From NCBI GenBank assembly GCA_016786565.1, contig JAEUVY010000130.1, forward strand, positions 1 to 35,148: DNA of 35,148 nucleotides, written 5' to 3'. The position numbers and the translations under genes were made by a program. Positions within the stretch are counted from its first letter, which is position 1. The number at the start of each line of letters is the position of its first letter. Origin of the DNA: Flavipsychrobacter sp. Its GTDB lineage: Bacteria > Bacteroidota > Bacteroidia > Chitinophagales > Chitinophagaceae. A model generated the notes under the pieces. The model did no database searches. It saw only the letters and a program-made list of their open reading frames with translations, and was not told the DNA's origin. Below are positions 24,428-32,600 of the stretch, piece by piece.

Positions 24428-26701
24428 TTAATAAACAACCAGTTTCTGAGTGCTAACCTGATTGCCGGTAACAACTGATACGAGGTAGATTCCTTTTACA
24501 GAAATAGCCTGCTGAGGGATCATGATCCTTGAAGTGTTTCCGCTGATGTTTTCGGTAGTAGTGAATACTGTCTTACCTGTGATATCAGTAACAGCTAATT
24601 CAACCTTGGTGTTGTTCACGTCTTTCACAACTACATAAGCATCGCCATGAGTTGGGTTGGGAACAACTTTCATATCGATGTTACCCATGTTTACGGTAGC
24701 AACATCTGCAGCCCATGGAGTAACCTGAATACGATCGAGGAAGAAGTTATTGCCCGTGCTAACAGTTGAAGCCATAGTGCTCTTGAAAGTTCCGGGTTTG
24801 TAACGGAAACGGAACACTGTGTATGGTTTGCGTGCGGCAGCAGGAATGTTGACAGCAGCAGGTGCCCAGTCGAGCACACTGGTTGGATAATAAGGAGTAG
24901 AAATAGTACCCTTGTTGATGAGGGTGCTTTTTCCGAGCGCAGTAAGCGGGAACCAAGTGTGCTTTTTGTCTATTGAATATTCGATGAAGAGCGAATCAGT
25001 GATGTCAGCGGCACTTGCTGTGCGTGAGGCACCTGAGTAAGAGAAGTTCAGGTAGCAAGGACCACTTCCGAAACCGCTGATGTCGAACGGAACAGAGTAC
25101 AGATCATCAAAATCGCCTCTTGGTGTGTTTGTGAACAACTCAGAACCGGCACGTGTATCATAACCCTGATACATCACACAGTTGTTGTCATACACGCCAT
25201 AGTTAGCCAACTGCCATTTGAAATTGTTGTTATAGTAGTTGAACATAGGCCATTTGTCGCGATCGCCATCAGGATTGAACTCCTGAATGTATCCTGATCC
25301 AACAGCTGTTTCATCTGCTACGAAAACTGACTTGTTGAACTCCCTGGTAGCAGTACCAGAGTTGTTACCCGTCACATCCATTTTGATGTTTACCCAACCC
25401 GGAGTGCTGAAGGTGACATCGAACGGACTATTGAGATCAGTGTAACTGGTTGATGTAACCGTTGGTTTAGATGCACCATTTGAAAACGTCCAAACACAGC
25501 TGGTTACAGTATCCCTCCAACTCTTATTTGTGAAGAAAAGAGCAGTACCAGGGAACGTGAAATAAGCTTGCGTTCCGTTTGCGCCAACATTCTGCCTTGA
25601 AACAAATTCAGGAACAGGCGTAAGGTCAACCGGACCTGAAAGCACTCCGGTAGCAGCAAGGTTAGTGCTATCCCAAAGATTGTTCCTACCACCGATATTG
25701 CTATTGAGGGTTGCACGCATGCGCCAAACCTGACCAATAGACACCATGTTTGTAGGACAATCGGAATAGTCCATTATGTTCTGCGTGTTTGTAGTATCAG
25801 GATAGTTCACCAGAGAGTCCATCATTCCTGATGCGCTTGTGTACAACTTATAATAGTTGTTAGCACAAGCAGTGTCATATAACTCCTGAGGATTACGACA
25901 TTGACTAAAGTGACCTTTTGTTGGTGGGGTGTCGTCCACTTCGTCATCGCCACAAGCCTCACCTACACCGGCACCGCTATTCCAAGGGTGATAAAGGCTA
26001 AAATAGTGACCTGTTTCGTGGGGAATGGTGTTGCCATCCATTATACGGTCGGCCCTTGAGATAACACCGTCAGAGTATGGGAATGATTCACCTGTTGATG
26101 GGAATGTAGCATAAGCCAATACGATACCGGTACCTATACTGCGACCGATAACGTTCTCCAACCAAATGTTATAGTAGTTGCGCGGAGGCCACTGATCCAC
26201 TTTCGCCTGGTCGTCGCCACCCACAGAGAGGTAGGAGTAACGCCTGGTGATACCAGTTGAAGGATTGCCGGAAGGATCTTTTGAAGCGAGGTGGAAACGG
26301 ATCTTCGCGTTGCCGATATACTTTTTGAACGGAGTGATAATTCCGGTCAGGTTATTTTTTGCATTGTAGAAATCGTTCAACTGCTTCATCATCACGTGGA
26401 TGGCGCTGTCTTTAACGAATTCGGAACCATAGTTATGAACGACGTGTACTACTACCGGTATATCGTAGTAGTCAGTATCGGAACGGGTTGCAGTTGTTTT
26501 CGATGCAACTTTTCCTTTAACACCCTGCGAAGCAATAAACGAAGCGATGCTCTCATTCATTTGCTTTTCATACATACTTATCTCGGGGAACTGCTGTTTG
26601 TAGTGCTTATGCATGTCGTCCGAAGCGCAAGGCGCCTGGGCGAACGCAGCAGTACCACTCAGCGACATAGCCAACGCCAGGTACAGATAATTTTTTTTCA
26701 T
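24428..26701 (-). CDS. Secreted M43 (cytophagalysin-like) metalloprotease with T9SS sorting domain
   Basis: A 757-residue protein with signal peptide MKKNYLYLALAMSLSGTAAFA. An in-frame ATG at 26743 exists, but the promoter at 26726-26757 places transcription start near 26722, so the ATG at 26701 is used. The mature N-terminus has the short motif APCASD (Cys25). The catalytic motif is HETGHYFSLYH (His228, Glu229, His232, His238) with Met-turn NIMDYSDC. The Gly usual in HExxHxxGxxH is replaced by Ser. A PKD-like domain (WTFSNGASKPTV...), a jelly-roll-like segment (WPMFNYYNN...) and a T9SS sorting domain (about 677-757; VVPNPTHGDA ... KGIYLVSV) follow. The next gene upstream on the minus strand is a clear paralogue with the same domain order. 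Confidence 0.9.
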   Translation of the reverse strand: MKKNYLYLALAMSLSGTAAFAQAPCASDDMHKHYKQQFPEISMYEKQMNESIASFIASQGVKGKVASKTTATRSDTDYYDIPVVVHVVHNYGSEFVKDSAIHVMMKQLNDFYNAKNNLTGIITPFKKYIGNAKIRFHLASKDPSGNPSTGITRRYSYLSVGGDDQAKVDQWPPRNYYNIWLENVIGRSIGTGIVLAYATFPSTGESFPYSDGVISRADRIMDGNTIPHETGHYFSLYHPWNSGAGVGEACGDDEVDDTPPTKGHFSQCRNPQELYDTACANNYYKLYTSASGMMDSLVNYPDTTNTQNIMDYSDCPTNMVSIGQVWRMRATLNSNIGGRNNLWDSTNLAATGVLSGPVDLTPVPEFVSRQNVGANGTQAYFTFPGTALFFTNKSWRDTVTSCVWTFSNGASKPTVTSTSYTDLNSPFDVTFSTPGWVNIKMDVTGNNSGTATREFNKSVFVADETAVGSGYIQEFNPDGDRDKWPMFNYYNNNFKWQLANYGVYDNNCVMYQGYDTRAGSELFTNTPRGDFDDLYSVPFDISGFGSGPCYLNFSYSGASRTASAADITDSLFIEYSIDKKHTWFPLTALGKSTLINKGTISTPYYPTSVLDWAPAAVNIPAAARKPYTVFRFRYKPGTFKSTMASTVSTGNNFFLDRIQVTPWAADVATVNMGNIDMKVVPNPTHGDAYVVVKDVNNTKVELAVTDITGKTVFTTTENISGNTSRIMIPQQAISVKGIYLVSVVTGNQVSTQKLVVY

Positions 26702-26725
26702 TTGCATAAATGGATTATAAAGTTT

Positions 26726-26757
26726 CAAAGTTAAAGAAAACACAAAACATAAACCAA
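26726..26757 (-). promoter_or_regulatory. Promoter of the first M43 protease gene (TTG-N21-TAACTTTG)
   Basis: On the minus strand TTG (plus 26755-26757) and TAACTTTG (plus 26726-26733) are 21 bases apart, a full Bacteroidota -33/-7 match. The predicted leader to the ATG at 26701 is about 20 bases. It decides the start codon of this gene and shows it has its own promoter, separate from the upstream paralogue. Confidence 0.7.
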
Positions 26758-26889
26758 CAATTGTATTGTTTTTTTCAGTAGTGCTTTTTACTGAAGTTTA
26801 TTACGACCGGGTTTACAAAGTGCCTATCGGTAAAATAGACGTAACGCAGTCAAATAATCTTTGGTGCGAAGGAATATTTTTTTGAAATA

Positions 26890-29085
26890 TTACTGCACAA
26901 CCATTTTACGGGTGGCACTGTTGCCGCCGGTAGTGAGTGTAACGAAGTACAGACCTGCCGATGGAACGAGGGACCTGCTGATAAACACCTGATTGGTGCT
27001 ACCGGGCGAAACCGAGAGGACCTCACTTGCCAGCACCTTGCCTGCCAGATCGCTGATAGTGTAGGTGGCTGTGGCGTCATTGCCGGCTGTAAAGGCCAGA
27101 TTTGTCCCATTTTCTGAAGGATTAGGGAACAGGACAAACTGCCCTGCGTTCCCTGAAAGTTCTTCCAATTCTGCCGGAAAAGCCGCGATGCTGAAATCGT
27201 CCAGGTATAAATTGTTACCTACATTGCCAGGCCAATAACGCAAACGGAAAAAGGTTTGGCCGGTTCTGTGAATTTCGGGAACAGAAACGGACCTGGCAAC
27301 CCATGATGATGAAGTGCCATGTATAAACATCGATGATCTGGCTCCGTTATTGGCGAGTTCTGTACCCCGGAAACCGGCGATCTTTGTCCAGCGAGCACCG
27401 CCACTGGTACTCACATCGATCTGGAGCGAATCGCGGGAAGCACTACTTCCTGCCGGTGTAGCCGCACCGGAAGTGTAGAAATTTATAAACAAATTCCCTG
27501 AAACGCCCTGTAAATTGAAAGCAGGTGTGAATACGTCGTCCCTGTCACCTTTTGCCATACCATTGATCTTGTCGGTAGTATCAAAAGATCGATACCGTAT
27601 ACAGTTGTTGTCGCCACGTCCTGCGCCATTGTAATATTCCCATTTGAACTGGTTATTATAATAGTTGAACATGGGCCAATTATGCATATCGGCAAGGTTA
27701 GAAAACTTCTGACTGTACCCTACCCCACCCACCGGTGTGGTATCAGCGGCATAAGCAAGTGAGTTGCTGGTGACGGTTGTTGTACCTGCATTTGAATTGG
27801 CAGTCAAGGAAACGGTGACCCAGCCCGGCTCAGAGAATCTATTGGTAACCGTGGTCATACTTGTGGAAGTGGGAACGGACGCACCGTTAGAAAATGTCCA
27901 ATACACCGAGGAGATAGTGTCGTTCCAGGAAGTGTTCCTGAACACAAAACTACCCTCATTGGTGTAGGTAAGGAACTGCGTACGCACATCGGTTGTGAGG
28001 CCGGCGCCTATAGCCTTGTTGAGCGTGAAATCGGCAACCGGCGCCAGATCGGGCATGGGATTCATAGCACCGGTCTCGGCAAGGTTGGCCGAAGTGATGA
28101 GGTTGCTGCGACCTGCGACCGGACTGGTAAGCGCAGTGCGCATGCGTACACATTGTCCTTTGGAGAACATGTGCGCGCAATAAGTATAATCCATGATGTT
28201 CTGCGCATTTGTTGTATCGGGATAGTCGACAACAGAATCGGCAAGGCCGGACATGGATGTATATGTCTTCATATATCCGGTGGCACAAGTAGTATCGAAG
28301 ATAGCAGACGGAACACAGCCTGGCGTATGGCCCTTGGTGGGCGGTGTATCATCGACACCATCATTTCCGCAGGCAACAGCCGCATTGTTATTGTTGCCCC
28401 ATACGTGCGCCAGGTTCAACACATGCCCCAGTTCGTGCGGAATAGTTTTGGAGGTATTGAGATAGCTGGCCAGACTGATGACCCCATCGTAATAAGGCAT
28501 AAATGCAGCCGAAGACGGGTAATAAGCATAGGCGGCCGCGCCTGATGAACCAAGCGAACTTGTGAACCAGATATTGATGTACTTGTTGTTTGGCCATGGC
28601 TCCAGCTTGGAATCATCATCGCCATTGTAAGTGAGGTAGGAGAAGTGGCGCACAACACCTTTTGTAGGGTTGCCCTTGGGATCAATGGTTGCCAGATGCA
28701 ACCTCATGCGTGCGTTTCCGATGTACTTGACGAAGGGTGCTATGACGTTGGCGGTGTCGGCGTTCTTTTTAACGAAAGCAAGTGCCCACTCGTTTGCGGC
28801 GTCATAGATATCGTTATCGCTGAGGTACTCAACACCATAATCATGAACAACATGCACCACAAGGGGGATGTCGTAGGTAGCGGTATCAGGGCCGGCAGCG
28901 GTAGTCTTTGCAGCAAGTTTTGCCCCCAACTGTTCATTGAACTGACGTTCATACTCAGCGAGCAAAGGGTACTTCTGAAGCAGACGATCGTGGTGATGAT
29001 CTGTTGCGCACGGCTGCCCCTGTGCATGGACGTTAATAGCCACACTTGAGGCTATACAAGCCGTAATAATGAATTTGTTGAACAT
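26890..29085 (-). CDS. Second secreted M43 metalloprotease, tandem paralogue, with T9SS sorting domain
   Basis: A 731-residue protein with signal peptide MFNKFIITACIASSVAINVHA. The mature start QGQPCATD (Cys26) parallels APCASD of its neighbour. The catalytic motif HELGHVLNLAH (His217, Glu218, His221, His227) is followed by VW and the Met-turn NIMDYTYC. Asn replaces the usual Gly, a variant seen in other Bacteroidota M43 enzymes. The order then repeats the neighbour's: a PKD-like domain (YWTFSNGASVPTS), a WPMFNYYNN segment and a sorting domain (649-731; LFPNPSENGT ... SAGLYFVTL). The shared words VVHVVH.YG, F.KYIGNA..R.HLA and NIMDY show a tandem duplication. No strong terminator follows its stop; only an AT-rich hairpin is present. 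Confidence 0.9.
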   Translation of the reverse strand: MFNKFIITACIASSVAINVHAQGQPCATDHHHDRLLQKYPLLAEYERQFNEQLGAKLAAKTTAAGPDTATYDIPLVVHVVHDYGVEYLSDNDIYDAANEWALAFVKKNADTANVIAPFVKYIGNARMRLHLATIDPKGNPTKGVVRHFSYLTYNGDDDSKLEPWPNNKYINIWFTSSLGSSGAAAYAYYPSSAAFMPYYDGVISLASYLNTSKTIPHELGHVLNLAHVWGNNNNAAVACGNDGVDDTPPTKGHTPGCVPSAIFDTTCATGYMKTYTSMSGLADSVVDYPDTTNAQNIMDYTYCAHMFSKGQCVRMRTALTSPVAGRSNLITSANLAETGAMNPMPDLAPVADFTLNKAIGAGLTTDVRTQFLTYTNEGSFVFRNTSWNDTISSVYWTFSNGASVPTSTSMTTVTNRFSEPGWVTVSLTANSNAGTTTVTSNSLAYAADTTPVGGVGYSQKFSNLADMHNWPMFNYYNNQFKWEYYNGAGRGDNNCIRYRSFDTTDKINGMAKGDRDDVFTPAFNLQGVSGNLFINFYTSGAATPAGSSASRDSLQIDVSTSGGARWTKIAGFRGTELANNGARSSMFIHGTSSSWVARSVSVPEIHRTGQTFFRLRYWPGNVGNNLYLDDFSIAAFPAELEELSGNAGQFVLFPNPSENGTNLAFTAGNDATATYTISDLAGKVLASEVLSVSPGSTNQVFISRSLVPSAGLYFVTLTTGGNSATRKMVVQ

Positions 29086-29164
29086 TATAAAAATTAGCGG
29101 ATTATTAAACTAACGGCGGTGAAGTTAACCTTGTTTGACGAAAAAAACTGTCAGAGATATGTCT

Positions 29165-29192
29165 AAAAAAAGAACCTCCCGGAGGGGAGGTT
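29165..29192 (-). terminator. Intrinsic terminator of tRNA-Gly
   Basis: An 8-bp stem, AACCTCCC (29173-29180) with GGGAGGTT (29185-29192), and a GGAG loop. On the minus strand it is followed by an AT-rich T-run (A-run 29165-29171, broken by one G before the stem). It begins 10 bases past the tRNA 3' end. Confidence 0.8.
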
Positions 29193-29202
29193 TGAAGAAA
29201 TG

Positions 29203-29275
29203 AGCGGAAAACGAGACTCGAACCCGCGACCCTCAGCTTGGGAAGCTGATGCTCTACCAACTGAGCTATTTCCGC
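29203..29275 (-). tRNA. tRNA-Gly (anticodon CCC)
   Basis: On the minus strand the cloverleaf is complete. Acceptor GCGGAAA pairs with TTTCCGC. The D arm is GCTC-AGTTGGTA-GAGC. The anticodon arm TCAGC-TTCCCAA-GCTGA gives anticodon CCC. The T arm is GCGGG-TTCGAGT-CTCGT with two G-T pairs, and the discriminator is T. CCA is not encoded. It decodes GGG. A TAnnTTTG box lies just upstream and a terminator just downstream, so it is a single-gene unit. Confidence 0.96.
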
Positions 29276-29291
29276 AGTTGCGTGTGCTATT

Positions 29292-29299
29292 CAAAGATA
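29292..29299 (-). promoter_or_regulatory. -7 box (TATCTTTG) of tRNA-Gly
   Basis: The minus strand reads TATCTTTG, an exact TAnnTTTG match. Transcription would begin near 29288, about 12 bases before the mature tRNA 5' end at 29275. No -33 TTTG was identified, though GTTTAT is near that region. Confidence 0.6.
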
Positions 29300-29636
29300 A
29301 CAAAAACGGGAATCATAAACGAATGCATGTGGATACGATCTACTTCAATGGATATGGAGAAGACCGTCACTTAAGTGAACAAGCATAACAGGTAATCTGT
29401 ATCGGTAAAAACCCGACACCAAACTCACAGACATTTACTAACACCTGACACCGGGCACGTTAGAAACTCTTTCTGCACACTACCAATTTCAGTAGCATGG
29501 CCGGTTGGCCCCTGAAATAATTTTGTAATTAATTATCAATTAACAAATTCTCAATTGCATGGGCAAAATCGGTATGCAGGAAAGTCACCATTCAGGAGCT
29601 AGTCCAAAGTCACACATTAAATCAGACAAATTATAT
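29300..29636. other. Intergenic region between tRNA-Gly and the giant repeat gene
   Basis: No convincing gene is present. The only in-frame extension is upstream of the giant gene (ATGs at 29559 and 29574, open back to a TAA at 29541). A -7-like TAATTTTG lies at 29518-29525. I see no repeat, tRNA or riboswitch. Confidence 0.6.
29518..29525 (+). promoter_or_regulatory. Possible -7 box (TAATTTTG) of the giant repeat gene
   Basis: TAATTTTG matches TAnnTTTG. It would start transcription near 29529, 30 bases before the in-frame ATG at 29559 and about 108 bases before the preferred ATG at 29637. No -33 TTG is found at the standard distance, and the region is AT-rich. Confidence 0.4.
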
Positions 29637-32600
29637 ATGATCACTTCAATTTCCAAATTATCAACGTTTAAGGTTTATTTAAGTGCGATAACAATGTTTG
29701 TGCTTTCGATAGCGACGAATGAAGTTTGGGCACAAAACACGCTGGACCTGGCGGGGCTTTCATCGTCTTCAACACCAAAAGTGGCGTATTCAGTTAGAAG
29801 ACTGAGTACCAGCTATACAGGGAAATTGATACAGGTACGGAGAAGCTCAGACAACTCCCTTTCCGACATTGGCTACAATGCAGGTAATCACCTTGACACC
29901 GTCGCTTTAAAAACATTCATTGGTGGTAACACTGGTTATGTAGTGAAATGGTATGACCAAAGCGGCAATGGAAATGATGGAATACAGGCGACAAATAGTT
30001 CCCAGCCAATGATTGTGAGCGCCGGAACGATCGTAAGAGCAAATGGAGAACCGGCGATCAAATTCAACGGAACGAACTTCATGGACGGTGGCAGTACCAG
30101 CTATGGAATAACAAATGCCCGTACGCTGAATGCAGCTTACAATTACCAGAGCGGAACAATAACAGCTATCATTGACAGGAATCTATCGCAAAACCCATTA
30201 TTTACAATTAACGCCAATAATAGAGGATCGGCCAGAAACGATGGCTTGGGCATGGTGACACTCGGTGTAGCATTAACGCCACCATTCGCTACCACCTTCA
30301 CTATGACGTGGGAAAGCGGAGGTGCGCTGAGTGTGTTTGCCAATAGCGTGAATACAGGAACAGGCACAAATACCTTTCCCAGCACAATGAATATAATGAG
30401 GATCGGACGGCACTTTAGCACTACAAACACCGGGGTACTGAATTTCTGGGAAGTAATCCTCTTCGGTTCAGCGATCAGCACAAGTGAACAGGAAATCTTA
30501 GACTGCAATCAGCAGAACTACTTCCATATTCTTCCTGAAGCTATAGGAGGAACAGCAACAGTCTGTACAGGCAACACAACCACCCTTACCCACACCACTG
30601 CCGGTGGCACATGGACGAGTGGCAACACAAGTGTAGCGACAATAGGCAGTAGTACGGGCATTGTTACAGGTATCAGTGCTGGTACCGCCGAAATAACATA
30701 CACGACTTCATCGACATGTACACTGAATACACCACTTACGAAGATTGTAACGGTAAATCCGAATCCTACTATCAGCACCAGTTCATCTGTGGCCATATGT
30801 AATGGATCATCTACGTCACTTACAGCAAGCGGTGGCACTACATATACCTGGTCACCTGGTACAAACCTGTCCGCCACCACTGGTGCTTCTGTGACAGGAA
30901 CACCAAGTACTACGACTACCTATACGGTAACCGGAACAACAGCGGGCTGCAGTGGTACTGCAAGTGTGACTGTAACAGTAAATCCGGCACCGACTATCAC
31001 ATCGGTTGGTCCGCTAATCGGGTACCCGGCATCATCGGTAACTATAACCGGTACGAACTTTTTAACCACCACCACCGATAACATAGTTTATTTCGGTGCA
31101 ACAAAGGCAAGCGTCACATCAGCTTCGGCTACATCCCTTTCAGCAACAGTGCCAACGGGTGCAACATTTGCACGGGTTACATTGAATAGCGCGGGCTGTA
31201 ATATGCACGCACTTTCGCCACGCCCTTACCTCCCTTCATATGACAATAGCGCATTTAGTGCTGCTTCAGTAAACGTGAATACAAAAGTGGATTTCACAAC
31301 AGGTTCTTCCCCGTTTACAATATCAATTGGCGACCTAGATGGAGATGGGAAAGCCGATTTGGCAGTCGCAAATTATACAAGCAACACAATTTCGGTTCTA
31401 AGGAACACCGGGTCAAGCGGAAGTATAGGTTCCGGTTCATTTGCCGCGAAAGTAGACTATGCAACAGGGGGTGGTCCGTATTCAGTAAGAATTGCTGATA
31501 TTGATGGTGATGGAAAGAGAGATCTTATCGTGGCAAACACTGGTTCCAATACAGTCTCTGTTTTAAGAAATTCAAGTTCATCCGGAGCACTTTCATTTGC
31601 CGGTAAGGTGGATTTTGCGACGGGTGCAAGTCCAAATGCTGTCATCGTCGATGATTTTGATGGAGACGGCAGGCAGGATCTGGCTACTGCCAACTTTGGC
31701 GCATCAACGACATCTGTTCTAAGGAACACGAGTGTGCCTGGCTCAGTCTCATTTGCGACAAAAGTAGATTTCACAGCCGGCACTACCCCACGTATACTAA
31801 CATCCGGAGACATTGATGGCGACGGAAAGTCGGATATTACTGTTGCTAATTCGGGTGGAACTACATTGTCAGTATTTCGAAACACCGCAACAAGCGGAAC
31901 AATCAGCGCCGGTTCGTTTGCCGCAAAAGTAGATTTCACCGTAGGAAGTACACCAACAGAACTAAGCCTGGTCGATATTGACGGCGACGGAAAATCTGAT
32001 ATGGTAGTCGTCAATAACTCATTAGTATCAGTATACAGAAATACGAGTACATCAGGTACCATAAACTCTGGTTCATTTGCTGCAAGACTGGATTTTACAG
32101 CAGGCACTGGTGCATTCGGACTCGGCATAGGAGATATTAATGGAGACGGAAAACCTGACCTTGTTGTTGGTAACGCTTCCGCAAACACATTTTCAATACT
32201 TGTAAATACCGCCAGCAGCGGTTCCATAACATCAGGTTCTTTCTCATCAAAAGTAGATTTTGCAACTAATTCTACACCATTTTTTGTAGCAGTGGGTGAC
32301 CTCGACGGCGACTATAAGCCAGATATCGTTGCTACCAATTCAGGATCAGCCAACCTCTCCATCTTCAGAAATGATCCGATAAACAAAAACACGGGTACAG
32401 CAACTGCCTGTGTTGGCAGCACCACAACACTAAGCAATGCTATCACCGGCGGCACCTGGAGCAGTAGTGACATCTCAGTTGCCACTGTCGGTTCAGCCAC
32501 AGGTGTTGTTACAGGCCTCAATGCGGGTACAGCCACTATAACATACAATGTTTCCGGCATCGCGGCCACCACAATAGTAACTATCAACCCATTGCCAACA

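Noticed and set aside
26774..26795. Hairpin TTCAGTA/TACTGAA between the two M43 genes
   Set aside because: There is no T-run on the relevant strand after the stem, so it is not called a terminator. It may be a chance feature in AT-rich DNA.
26871..26889. AATATTT/AAATATT stem just past the second M43 stop
   Set aside because: It has only A-T pairs and overlaps the stop codon region, so it is too weak to call.
29200..29388. A 62-codon plus-strand frame encoding DSNPRPSAWEADALP
   Set aside because: It is antisense to tRNA-Gly. This peptide is a well-known false product of reading the opposite strand of a tRNA.
31457..32227. A 256-codon minus-strand frame opposite the propeller repeats
   Set aside because: The plus-strand frame has clear DxDGDG repeats. 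The minus frame is a repeat-driven shadow with no signal or domain.
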